Below are positions 1 to 7,736 of a stretch of 64,000 nt of DNA, piece by piece. How positions within the stretch are numbered: position 1 is the first letter of the stretch; each line of letters opens with the position of its first letter. A program made the translations under genes and the position numbers. Source of the stretch: Streptomyces fuscichromogenes (lineage in GTDB: Bacteria; Actinomycetota; Actinomycetes; Streptomycetales; Streptomycetaceae); assembly GCF_014645815.1 (NCBI RefSeq), contig NZ_BMML01000003.1, forward strand, positions 186,001-250,000, given 5' to 3'. The notes under the pieces were generated by a model that saw nothing but the letters and a program-made list of their open reading frames with translations, did not search any database and was not told where the DNA came from.

Positions 1-1244
1 CGAGCCTCCATGCTCAGCTGGCCCATGGCCGCGGCGGCCCCCAGGCCGTGCCCCACGACGTCACCGACCACCAGCGCGGTACGGTCACCCGGCAGCGGAA
101 AGCTGTTCACCCAGTCACCGCCCACGCCCGCACTGTCCGGGGTGGTGGGCTCGTAGACACTGGCGACCTCGATGGTGTCGCTGCCGGCCCGCGGCAGCAG
201 CCGCCGCTGCAGCGCCAGGACCTGGGCGTGCTCACGCTGGTGCTGGCGGGCCAGGTCCACGTGCCGGGCGGTCTTGGCCACGAGCTCCTGCAGATCCATG
301 AGCTCGCTGTCGCGGAAGAGGTCGTCCGGCCGCCGCCAGACCTCCGTCACGCCCAGCACGATGGGCCTCGGCATGCCTCCGGGTCCCTCCACGACCAGCG
401 GTATGCAGGCGACACTCACCGGTCGCTCGCCGGGCACCAGGGCGCGCATCAGCTGCGGATCGTCGAGCACCCGCTCGATCGCCGCGCGGTCGCGGAGGAC
501 GACGGCCTGTGGAACGTCGTCGCGCATGACCGCACCGGCCAGCAGTCGGCTCGCCTCGCGCGGAAGGTTGTCCCCGGGGGTCAGGTACCCCTCGGGCCAG
601 GCCCGGTCCGGTACCAGGGCCGCCCGACGCAGCCGGATCCGCTCCTGCGCCTGGTCGGTGACCGCCTCGCCCGTCCATACGGCGTAGTCCAGGTTGACGG
701 CGGCCACCTCCCCCCAGGCCAGCAGGGACTGGGCCAGCGACTGCGCGGTCTCCCCGATGTCCAGGGACGTCCCGATCGCGGTGGCGGAGGCGTACAGGTG
801 CAGCCGCTTGGCCATGGCGATCAGGGAGACGGTCAGCCCGTGCTGCGGTGGTGCGGCCGGCAGGATGCTCATCGAGACCACCATCTCGGTCGCGTTGTCC
901 CGTCGAAGCCGCTGCACCCGGGCGACGTGCGCCTCTCCCGTCTCCAGGACCCTCCGCAGCCGCTTCACCACCATCGGCACATCCCCGGGCGGCAGCAGGT
1001 CGGCGAAGGCGGCTCCCGGCGCGGCGGTCACCCCCGCGAACGGAGCGGCGTCCAGATTGGAGCCGCTGATCCGCAGATCCCGGTCGAGACTGACCACCCC
1101 GAGGATCTGCTCCCCGCCCTCGGCCTCCTCCGTCGAAGCGGCGGTACCCGCGGCCGCCGACGGGGTTCCGCCCTTCGGGATGTAGTCCCCGAGGGCGCCG
1201 CTGACCGAGTCGAACGGCGAAACGGAGGAGGGCGTGGGGTCCAT
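1..1244 (-). CDS. SpoIIE/PP2C-family protein serine phosphatase with PAS- and GAF-like sensor region (3' end outside window)
   Basis: The reverse-strand frame opens with ATG at 1244 and stays open to base 1, so the C-terminus is missing. About 414 residues are visible. Residues about 45-130 look PAS-like, about 150-330 GAF-like, followed by a linker rich in Leu/Gln/Arg (LALQRRLLPR), which usually joins sensor and phosphatase in this family. The PP2C domain begins with GGDWVNSFPLPGDRTALVVG and VGHGLGAAAAMGQL, carrying the Asp and Gly residues of the metal site. Such proteins typically dephosphorylate anti-sigma antagonists in response to a ligand or redox signal. No partner kinase lies next to it here, so the pathway is unknown. 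It is the first gene of its strand block, with an AT-rich upstream region. Confidence 0.85.
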   Translation of the reverse strand, partial: MDPTPSSVSPFDSVSGALGDYIPKGGTPSAAAGTAASTEEAEGGEQILGVVSLDRDLRISGSNLDAAPFAGVTAAPGAAFADLLPPGDVPMVVKRLRRVLETGEAHVARVQRLRRDNATEMVVSMSILPAAPPQHGLTVSLIAMAKRLHLYASATAIGTSLDIGETAQSLAQSLLAWGEVAAVNLDYAVWTGEAVTDQAQERIRLRRAALVPDRAWPEGYLTPGDNLPREASRLLAGAVMRDDVPQAVVLRDRAAIERVLDDPQLMRALVPGERPVSVACIPLVVEGPGGMPRPIVLGVTEVWRRPDDLFRDSELMDLQELVAKTARHVDLARQHQREHAQVLALQRRLLPRAGSDTIEVASVYEPTTPDSAGVGGDWVNSFPLPGDRTALVVGDVVGHGLGAAAAMGQLSMEA

Positions 1245-1560
1245 GCAGCTCACACAGCTCGCTGACTCCGGCGCGTACCGGCAGATCTTCCCGAGTCCAT
1301 GCGGTCGAACGCCGAGGACCCTCGACCGCACATCTCATGAGTAGCACAGATACCCTGCTCACCGAAGTGATAAAAGTGAGCAAAAGAACACAAACCGTTA
1401 GTGGCATCGGCGGCCTCCGACCCGCACCGCGGGTGTACGCCCGTCCGTTCCGCCTGCCCCTCGTCGACCTGCTGCGCGAGGCAGACCCGGCGGCGGCCCC
1501 CGGGCCTGCCGAGCTGACGGGGGAGAGGGGCGGGGCCGGGAGAAGCCCTGTCCCGCCGAG
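1245..1560. other. Intergenic region, AT-rich control segment for the phosphatase gene
   Basis: No convincing gene. At 1357-1381 there is an inverted repeat with perfect arms GCTCAC and GTGAGC around an A/T-rich centre, in a stretch (about 1351-1405) far richer in A/T than its surroundings. On the reverse strand it is followed by GGGTAT, similar to the -10 of stress sigma factors of the SigB class, but I find no matching -35 at the right distance. Bases 1430-1540 have a coding-like look on the + strand, but I recognise nothing. Confidence 0.4.
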
Positions 1561-1896
1561 GTGCTCGACGAACTCCGCGTCCGTGACGACGCCGGGAATC
1601 GGCCACGGCCGTACCCGGACGACACGGGCGGCGCGCCCCTGCGCTGCTGCCTGCGCTCCAGTACCGCAGGTGAGCGGATCGCCCTGATCTCCTACGCCCC
1701 GCTGCGCCGTTGGGCGGCACAGACCGACGCCGATCCCGGGCACCTCACGGGCGGTCGCATGCTGGAGCTTCCCGGCGACGCCCAGACGGCCTTCGCGCAC
1801 GCGCTGGCCGAGGCCTTCGCCGACCCCCGGACCGCCCAAGTGCACGTGCGCGCCGTCGAGTACGGCTGCTACCACTTCCGCGTCGACCGCCCCTGA
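1561..1896 (+). CDS. DUF1203-like protein, apparently shortened
   Basis: A 111-residue reading frame starts at GTG 1561. Its beginning (LDELRVRDDAGNRPRPY, then GAPLRCCLR, ERIALISYAPL) and its end (GGRMLELPGDA, VHVRAVEYGCYHFRV) match the two conserved ends of the DUF1203 family, whose function is unknown. Full members are about 150-160 residues. Here the middle section, where I expect a VFIHA-type motif and a further 40 or so residues, is missing between ADPGH and LTGGR, and the N-terminal strand before LDEL is also absent or lies in an open frame without a good start. There is no clear ribosome binding site. It is either a degenerate copy or a small variant. Confidence 0.55.
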   Translation: MLDELRVRDDAGNRPRPYPDDTGGAPLRCCLRSSTAGERIALISYAPLRRWAAQTDADPGHLTGGRMLELPGDAQTAFAHALAEAFADPRTAQVHVRAVEYGCYHFRVDRP

Positions 1897-2003
1897 AGGA
1901 GCAAAACGGAGGCCGACGGTGCGCCACCGTGCCCCGGGATGATTGTCTGGCCCTGGCCAATTCCATCCCGACCCGGCTCTGCCGGCAGGAGGACCCCGCG
2001 GTT

Positions 2004-2219
2004 ATGAGCAGTGCCTACGCCTACGAATACAAGGTCGTCACCTTCCGGGAGTCGCTGATCGGCGACGCGCTGGACAGCGACAAGCTGGAGAAGGTTCTCA
2101 ACAAGCACGCCGAGGACGGCTGGTTCCTCAAGGCGATCACGTCCGCCGACGTCAAGGGCCGGATAGGTCCCGGCGCCGTGGAGGGCCTGCTCCTCACCTT
2201 CGAGCGGCCGCGCGGCTGA
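2004..2219 (+). CDS. Small DUF4177-type protein
   Basis: A 71-residue protein beginning MSSAYAYEYKVVTFRE. The ATG at 2004 was chosen because a good ribosome binding site (GGAGGA, 1988-1993) sits about 10 bases upstream. The YEYKVV opening, a central LEKVLNKHAEDGWFLKAI helix and a closing GLLLTFERP strand are characteristic of DUF4177, a compact alpha/beta family of unknown function seen in many actinobacteria. There is no signal peptide or membrane segment, so it should be cytoplasmic. It stands alone, ending just before a strong terminator. No function can be assigned. Confidence 0.8.
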   Translation: MSSAYAYEYKVVTFRESLIGDALDSDKLEKVLNKHAEDGWFLKAITSADVKGRIGPGAVEGLLLTFERPRG

Positions 2220-2241
2220 CCGGAGCCCTGCCGACAGCAAA

Positions 2242-2280
2242 CCGAACGCCCCCGACCTGCCGAGGTCCGGGGGCGTTCGG
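2242..2280 (+). terminator. Rho-independent-type hairpin after the DUF4177 gene
   Basis: The arms CCGAACGCCCCCGACCT and AGGTCCGGGGGCGTTCGG pair almost completely around a short loop, 22 bases after the stop codon. There is no U-tract, as is common for Streptomyces terminators. Confidence 0.8.
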
Positions 2281-2316
2281 CGCTCCGCGTCCGTGTCGTA
2301 GGGGCACGACGGGTGC

Positions 2317-2333
2317 ATATTGCTCTGCAATAT
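2317..2333. promoter_or_regulatory. AT-rich palindrome, possible operator upstream of the first DUF4157 gene
   Basis: A perfect 7-bp inverted repeat, ATATTGC-TCT-GCAATAT, stands out in otherwise G/C-rich DNA in the 264-bp gap (2281-2544) before the DUF4157 gene. A related half-site, AATGCAAGATT, follows at about 2345-2356. The form is that of a dimeric repressor or activator site. The regulator is unknown, and no gene for one is adjacent on the same side. Nothing else is recognisable in this gap. Confidence 0.4.
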
Positions 2334-2544
2334 CTCGATGAAACAATGCAAGATTCTGCGCACCACTTCGTCAGGCGTGAGCCGCCCTCGCCGCCTCACC
2401 GGCCCGCACGCCCAGTGGGTGCAGACCGATCTCGGGCGGACCTCCGCAACACGACCAGCACATTCAAGATCGACATCGGGTGGTCCCCGTACCGCCCGCG
2501 GCCGTTGACGGTACGGTGACGCGGGCCGAGGACCATGGCCGGGT

Positions 2545-4437
2545 ATGAGCGAACTCGCACGCGGGCGAGGCGGTCGCCACGATCTCCGCCGAACGACGCC
2601 GACGCCGGAGTCCGGCGAAGGCCACACCGGGACCACGGGCTCCGCGGCCTCCCTGACGCGCGTACCGATCTGGGCGCGCGGGCCCGGCCGCACGGCCGCC
2701 CGCCCGCTGGACTCGGGCGGTGAGCCCCTCGACGCCGGGGTACGGAGCGAGATGGAGGCGCGGCTCGCCACGGACCTCGGGGCGGTACGCGTCCACACGG
2801 GAACCGAGGCCGGCGAGGCCGCCCGCTCGCTCGGAGCGCGCGCCTACACGGTCGGCGCCGACATCGTCTTCGGCGCCGGGCAGTACGCCCCCTCGACACC
2901 CGTCGGCCGGTACCTGCTGGCTCACGAACTGACGCACGTCGTGCAGCAGGGACCCGGGACCGCCCCGGCGCGCTCCGGTCCCGGCCCGGCGGCCGCGGAA
3001 CGCGAGGCGAACGCCGTGGCCCGCAGCGTCACCGGCAGCGGCCGCACCCACCCGCCGGTACGCCGGGACCCGGCCACGGCCGGACACGTCCAGCGGTTCG
3101 ACAGCTTCGAGCACGTCCAGCTCGGCGACACGTCCGCCGGCGGTCCCGCCGGATACCTCCTGCTCGACGCCCACACCCGCGACCTGCCGCAGCACGCGAC
3201 GCCGACCGTCGGCTGGCCGCCGGACTGGATCGCCCGCTACAACAACGGCTCGCCGGACCAGCGCCGTGCCATCACCCAGGGCCTGACCTACGGCGAGATC
3301 CTGGCGCTGTCCGGGGACATGTACGCCGACATCGACCCGCAGACCCTGGCCACCTCGGTGGCCGGGACGATGCAGCGGATCAACAGCGCGTCGCTGGTGG
3401 AGATCTACGACCTCATCCCGATCCTGCACTCGCGCGCGGCCACCGGGGAGTTCGAGACCGCCTCCACCGGGAAGATCGAGGCCGTGACCGGTGGCCGTTA
3501 CCTGACCCTGGCCGCCCACAACGTCTCGCACTTCTCCAACGTCGGCGGCGGCCACAACAACATCGGCACCTGGCGGGAAGGGCACAAGGCCGCCCTCACC
3601 CTCGCCGCCACCGGCCAGGCGAGCGCTGCTTGGGCGATGAACGCGGCCGCGGACCACTTCCTCACCGACGCGTTCGCCTCGGGCCATCTGCGCCCGGACC
3701 GGGAGCACGAGGTGCACAGCACGGTGCCGGGGCTGGGCAGCGTCAAGAGCAAGGTCTGGCACGACCTCGACAACGAGTTCGGCGTCGCGGTCCACAACCA
3801 GCGGGGCGACCGCTGGCTCGCGTTCGGCGACGACAACCTCAACCACGTCCAGAACATGGTCCAGAAGTCCTTCGAGGCACGTGCGCCGGACATCCAGGGA
3901 GCCTTCGGCGCCCTGGCCGGACGACAGCCGATTCCCGGCATGGTGCCCCCCTCGCCGGCGACGGAGGGCGACGGGGTGCGCATCGCCCGCGAGGCCGTCG
4001 AGGCGTCGAAGGCGGACATCCAGACGGCCCTGCGCACACACAAGGTCCCGAGCGGGCCGTTCGCGGCCGAACAACTCGTACCGGTCGTCGACAAATGGAG
4101 CGAGAACCGCTGGGGAGAGGACGACTTCGCCGCGGAGATCGGGCAGTTGGCCTGGTCGGAGCTGCCGGGACAGCTGGCCGTGAACGGCGACACGCGCGCC
4201 AGGGAATGGATCGCGCGCCAGCCCGAGGGAGCCCTTCGCGACATGCCGCTCGACGAGAAGGTTCGGATGACGGAGCGCCTGCTCTCCGGAGCGATCAGCA
4301 ACGACGACATCGACGCCGTCGTACGGCTCTACCGGGCCGGCGGTCCCGCCCACCAGTCCAGGCTGCGTCAAGTGATCGAACCCGTGATCCGCGGTCGCCA
4401 GCTCTCCCGGCTGCGCGCCCTCCTGGGCCGTCCCTGA
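2545..4437 (+). CDS. DUF4157 protein with phospholipase C/P1-nuclease-like region; candidate eCIS cargo or effector
   Basis: A 630-residue soluble protein. Residues about 55-140 form the DUF4157 domain, which includes the zinc-metallopeptidase-like signature [10 protein letters not shown] with H127, E128 and H131. DUF4157 proteins are strongly associated with contractile injection loci and are thought to be loaded as cargo. After a variable linker, residues about 320-420 carry a spaced histidine/aspartate set: [33 protein letters not shown] (about 367-383) and [10 protein letters not shown]. This resembles the metal-binding pattern of zinc-dependent phospholipase C and P1 nuclease folds. The C-terminal 200 residues are helical and unassigned. 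The ATG at 2545 follows GAGGA at 2528-2532. It is separated from the eCIS operon by two reverse-strand genes. Enzymatic activity is inferred from motifs only. Confidence 0.75.
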   Translation: MSELARGRGGRHDLRRTTPTPESGEGHTGTTGSAASLTRVPIWARGPGRTAARPLDSGGEPLDAGVRSEMEARLATDLGAVRVHTGTEAGEAARSLGARAYTVGADIVFGAGQYAPSTPVGRYLLAHELTHVVQQGPGTAPARSGPGPAAAEREANAVARSVTGSGRTHPPVRRDPATAGHVQRFDSFEHVQLGDTSAGGPAGYLLLDAHTRDLPQHATPTVGWPPDWIARYNNGSPDQRRAITQGLTYGEILALSGDMYADIDPQTLATSVAGTMQRINSASLVEIYDLIPILHSRAATGEFETASTGKIEAVTGGRYLTLAAHNVSHFSNVGGGHNNIGTWREGHKAALTLAATGQASAAWAMNAAADHFLTDAFASGHLRPDREHEVHSTVPGLGSVKSKVWHDLDNEFGVAVHNQRGDRWLAFGDDNLNHVQNMVQKSFEARAPDIQGAFGALAGRQPIPGMVPPSPATEGDGVRIAREAVEASKADIQTALRTHKVPSGPFAAEQLVPVVDKWSENRWGEDDFAAEIGQLAWSELPGQLAVNGDTRAREWIARQPEGALRDMPLDEKVRMTERLLSGAISNDDIDAVVRLYRAGGPAHQSRLRQVIEPVIRGRQLSRLRALLGRP

Positions 4438-4482
4438 CCCCGGGAACCCGCTACGCCCTCGCGGGCCCGCGCCGCCCCCGGC

Positions 4483-5394
4483 TCAGTGCTCGCGGGCCCG
4501 CAGGCGGCGCAGCATGCGGGCGTCCTCGAAGCCGACGGCGCGGGCCGCGGCATCGACCGTGGCGCCGTGGCTGATGAGGTGCTCGGCGCGTTCCAGCCGG
4601 AGAGTCTGCTGATAGCGCAGCGGGGTGAGGCCGCCGGTGGCGCGGGTGAACAGACGGGTGAGCGTACGTTCGCTCACGCCCACGGTCGCGGCCAGGGCGG
4701 CCAGGGGCAGCGGCTGGTCGAAGCGGGCGTCCAGCAGGTCCTGGGCGTGGTGCACGGTGTCGTCGAGGTGGGACCGGTACCTGAGCATCGCGCTGGCCTG
4801 CGGTTCATGCCCGTTGCGCCGCGCGTAGACGACCATGTCCCGGGCCACCTGCGCGGCGACGGCGGGGCCGTGCCGGGTGGCGACCAGGTGCAGGGCCAGG
4901 TCGATGCCGCTGGCGATGCCGGCCGAGGTGACCACCCGGTCGTCGGCGGTGTGCAGAACATCGCGGACGACCGTCGCCCTCGGGTAGCGGCGCGCGAGCT
5001 CGTCCTGCACATCGTGGTGGGTGGTGCAGCGGCGGCCGTCGAGCAGCCCGGCCCGGCCGAGCGCCTCCGCTCCGGCGCAGACGCTGGCGACGGTCCCGCC
5101 CCCGGCGTGGTGGTCCCGGAGCGACCGCAGGGCGGCCGAGCCGATGGCGGGACCGCCGGCCAGCGTGAGCGCCCGCCAGCCCGGCACCACGATCAGGTCC
5201 TCGGGGCCCAGCTCGGGCCAGTCGAGCCGGGCCACCAGCGGCAGGCCCTGGGCGGTGGGGACCACCGGCTGCTCCGCGACGTAGTCGAGCGTGTAGGGGT
5301 GCCCGAAGTCGGCGGCCGTGGAGAAGACCTGCGCGGGGCCTGCCAGGTCCAGCAGATGGAGTCCGGGCACCAGAAGGAAGACGATGTGGCTCAC
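4483..5394 (-). CDS. GlxA-type transcriptional regulator (DJ-1/PfpI domain plus AraC-type DNA-binding domain)
   Basis: About 303 residues from the GTG at 5394 (MSHIVFLLVPGLHLLDLAGP). Residues 1-190 form a DJ-1/PfpI amidotransferase-like domain with the nucleophile-elbow position VASVCAGAEALG (C106), which probably acts as ligand sensor rather than enzyme. Residues about 218-303 form the double helix-turn-helix AraC domain (LAALAATVGVSERTLTRLFTRATG). Family members usually activate a neighbouring metabolic operon. The start lies 10 bases past the stop of the isochorismatase gene on the same strand, so the two are probably co-transcribed and coupled. An ATG at 5472 in frame would give a longer, less family-like N-terminus. 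Confidence 0.85.
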   Translation of the reverse strand: MSHIVFLLVPGLHLLDLAGPAQVFSTAADFGHPYTLDYVAEQPVVPTAQGLPLVARLDWPELGPEDLIVVPGWRALTLAGGPAIGSAALRSLRDHHAGGGTVASVCAGAEALGRAGLLDGRRCTTHHDVQDELARRYPRATVVRDVLHTADDRVVTSAGIASGIDLALHLVATRHGPAVAAQVARDMVVYARRNGHEPQASAMLRYRSHLDDTVHHAQDLLDARFDQPLPLAALAATVGVSERTLTRLFTRATGGLTPLRYQQTLRLERAEHLISHGATVDAAARAVGFEDARMLRRLRAREH

Positions 5395-5404
5395 GATCCG
5401 GTCA

Positions 5405-6004
5405 TCATGCCCGACTCCCGGCCGCGGCCTCCAGTTCGCCGACCGTGGCGATGGTGGCGAAGCGTCCGGCAAGGGCGTACTCCGTGCGCCTGATGATCTC
5501 CTCGGCGCTCAGGGTCCGGGGGTCCGACAGCAGTTCCGCCACGCTCCGGTCGGCGGGTGCGGCCCGGTGCGGGATGGGGTTGGTCGCGGTGGCGTCGACG
5601 ACGAAGGTGACCTGATAGCCGAAGTCGCTCGCGACCCGGGTGGTGGTCTCCACGCACTGCTCGGTGCGGATGCCGCAGACGGTGAGCTCGTGGATGCCGC
5701 GCTCGGTGAGGAGCTGCTGCAGGTTGGTGGTGGTGAAGGCGTTGTGCGAGGTCTTGTGGAGCAGCGGTTCGGTGTCAAGGCGCTGCAACTCCTCCATCAG
5801 CCGGACCTGTCCGAGGGCGGGGTCGAAGACATCGCCGCTGCCGGGCTCGGAGTGCAGCACCCACACCACCAGGTCCCCGGCCCGGCGGGCGAGCCGGACC
5901 AGCCGGTCCACCTGGTCGGCGATCTTCGGGTCGGAGATGGTCTCCCACAGCGGGCGGGCGCGGAAGGATTCCTGGACATCGATGACGATCAGTGCTCGGG
6001 TCAT
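5405..6004 (-). CDS. Isochorismatase-family cysteine hydrolase
   Basis: A 199-residue single-domain hydrolase beginning MTRALIVIDVQESF. The catalytic triad of the family is in place: D9 in VIDVQ, K84 in LLHKTSHNAF and C117 in CGIRTEQCVETT. Relatives hydrolyse isochorismate, nicotinamide, N-carbamoyl compounds or similar amides, and the substrate cannot be read from the sequence. The gene is first in a two-gene unit with the GlxA-type regulator, a very common pairing in Streptomyces. A GGAGG lies only one base before the ATG at 6004, which is too close for a normal ribosome binding site. The in-frame ATG at 6049 is the alternative, but it adds 15 residues absent from typical members. Confidence 0.85.
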   Translation of the reverse strand: MTRALIVIDVQESFRARPLWETISDPKIADQVDRLVRLARRAGDLVVWVLHSEPGSGDVFDPALGQVRLMEELQRLDTEPLLHKTSHNAFTTTNLQQLLTERGIHELTVCGIRTEQCVETTTRVASDFGYQVTFVVDATATNPIPHRAAPADRSVAELLSDPRTLSAEEIIRRTEYALAGRFATIATVGELEAAAGSRA

Positions 6005-6233
6005 GCCTCCAAGCCTGCCCGGCCGGACCGAGCCGGTGACAGGCCTCATCGGGTCCGGGCCCGGACCGATCCGGTCACGGCCGGGGCCGTGAAATCCCCT
6101 CCTCGACGCGCCCGGCGGGACCGGTAGGCCGCCCTCGCGGCACGACGCCCGGTCGGCGGTGACGCGCTCGTGACGGCACGGTCACGGGGGCCCTGCCATC
6201 GTCCCTGGAACGAGAGAACGGAGGGACGACGCG

Positions 6234-6809
6234 GTGGCGAACTACCAGTCGATCGGATCGGTGGCCGAGGCCGTTGCCCGGCTGTTTCGGCAGGCGTGGC
6301 AGCCGGCGCTGCTCGGCGGGATCGAGCCGCAGTTCGACGTGTACCAGGGCAAGGACTTCTCCACCCCGATGGCCCAGGGCGTCTCGGTCTTCGTCTACCA
6401 GGTCAACGTCGACCAGGTACAGCGCACCCTGCCACCGGCGGCCCCCGACCACCGTCGCCCGCTGCCGGTGCGGATCTCGTTCCTGCTCACGGCCTGGGGA
6501 CAGGACGCGTCCACCGAGCACGACCTGCTCGGCTGGGCGATGCGTACCATCGCCGACACCCCGGTGCTGTCGTCGGGCTTCCTCAACGCCGCCGTACCGG
6601 GGGTGTTCCGGCCCGAGGAGACCGTCGAGCTGGTGCCCATGGACATGAGCGACAACGACGTCTTCCAGCTCTGGCAGGTGCTCCCGGGCAGCCTCCAGCT
6701 GTCGGTGCCCTACCTCGCCCGGGTCGTCCGCGTCGAGTCCGACCTCACCGTGCCGCAGGGCGCGCCCGTCCAGGTGCGCGAGCTGGCCGTGGGAACGGCG
6801 GCCGGCTGA
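6234..6809 (+). CDS. eCIS cap/terminator protein, DUF4255 (Pvc16 N-terminal-like)
   Basis: A 191-residue protein opening MANYQSIGSVAEAVARLFRQ. The layout matches DUF4255/Pvc16: an N-terminal helix, a conserved VSVFVYQVNVDQVQR strand, a PLPVRISFLLTAWGQD core and a long WAMRTIADTPVLSSGFLN helix. In Afp and PVC this protein caps the distal end of sheath and tube and sets tail termination. The GTG start at 6234 is supported by GGAGGG at 6220-6225. It opens the main eCIS operon. The 229-bp upstream gap has no convincing sigma-70 promoter. The next gene starts within its stop codon (TGATG). Confidence 0.88.
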   Translation: MANYQSIGSVAEAVARLFRQAWQPALLGGIEPQFDVYQGKDFSTPMAQGVSVFVYQVNVDQVQRTLPPAAPDHRRPLPVRISFLLTAWGQDASTEHDLLGWAMRTIADTPVLSSGFLNAAVPGVFRPEETVELVPMDMSDNDVFQLWQVLPGSLQLSVPYLARVVRVESDLTVPQGAPVQVRELAVGTAAG

Positions 6810-7651
6810 TGGGCGTCCCCGGAGAACGCGAGCGGATCGGATACCGGGCGCCGCTGGCGGTGCGCTGCTTCGACGCGGCCGGTGCCCCGTTCGCCCGGGA
6901 CGGCCTGAGCGCCGTCGCCTGGCCCGAGAACGACCCGGCGACGACGGTCCGCGCCACCCCCTCACCGTTCTCGGACCTGCTGGGCTTCGGCAGCGTGCCG
7001 GGCCGGCGCGCCCACCAGCGGGCCCGATCCACCGACGGCGAGCCGCTGAACTGGCCGGCCCCGGCGGCTCCCGAGCCGTTCGTGGTCCGGGTGACCGACC
7101 GCGCCCGCCGGTATCTGCCGACGACGGTCCTCGCCGAGGTGCCGGCCGGAACGCCGGTCGCCGTACCGCTGTATCCGGCCCCGGGGCGGCAGGCGCCGAC
7201 CGGCTGGGCGGTCGTGCGGGGCGAACTCCACGGCGACCCGGACGGGGGACCCCTCGGGTGGGGGGTGGTGGAGGTGTCGACCGACGCCGGCCGCCACGCC
7301 ACCGTGAGCGACGCCGACGGCCGCTTTCTGCTCTGCCTTCCCTACCCCGAGGCGCTGCCCGAACTGCCGGGCGGATCGGCGGCGGACCCCGCACCCGGCT
7401 CTACGGACCCCGCACCCGGACCCGCGGGCCTCGCCGCCCTCACCTGGCAGGTCACCGTCGCGGTCCGCTGCCAGCCCGGCGCCCTGCGCCGGCCCGTGGA
7501 CTCGGCCGCGCAGGACCCGCCGTACCTGGACTCGATCCTCGGGCAGGCGCCCGCGCGGATCGACCTCGGCGGCGGACCCCAGCCGACCGTCACCGAGACG
7601 CTCACCTTCGGCACCGCCCTGGTACTGCCCCTCACGGTGGTGCCCTCGTGA
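6809..7651 (+). CDS. eCIS-associated protein with carboxypeptidase-regulatory-like beta-sandwich region
   Basis: A 280-residue protein from the ATG at 6809, which overlaps the stop of the cap gene. Residues about 125-200 read as a carboxypeptidase-regulatory-like/Ig-type fold (GWGVVEVSTDAGRHATVSDADGRFLLCLP), followed by a proline-rich linker (DPAPGSTDPAPGPAG) and a final beta region ending TLTFGTALVLPLTVVPS. No catalytic motif or signal peptide is seen. Its position between cap and sheath in the operon suggests an assembly or cap accessory protein. A reading frame extends upstream to 6170 but overlaps the cap gene entirely and is not credible as coding. Confidence 0.7.
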   Translation: MGVPGERERIGYRAPLAVRCFDAAGAPFARDGLSAVAWPENDPATTVRATPSPFSDLLGFGSVPGRRAHQRARSTDGEPLNWPAPAAPEPFVVRVTDRARRYLPTTVLAEVPAGTPVAVPLYPAPGRQAPTGWAVVRGELHGDPDGGPLGWGVVEVSTDAGRHATVSDADGRFLLCLPYPEALPELPGGSAADPAPGSTDPAPGPAGLAALTWQVTVAVRCQPGALRRPVDSAAQDPPYLDSILGQAPARIDLGGGPQPTVTETLTFGTALVLPLTVVPS

Positions 7652-7736
7652 ACCCCGGCTCGACTACCGAGCCCCGGCCCGAACCAACCAAGCCCAGCCC
7701 CAGCCCAGTCGAACGAGCCGCGGAGGCGACCCGACG

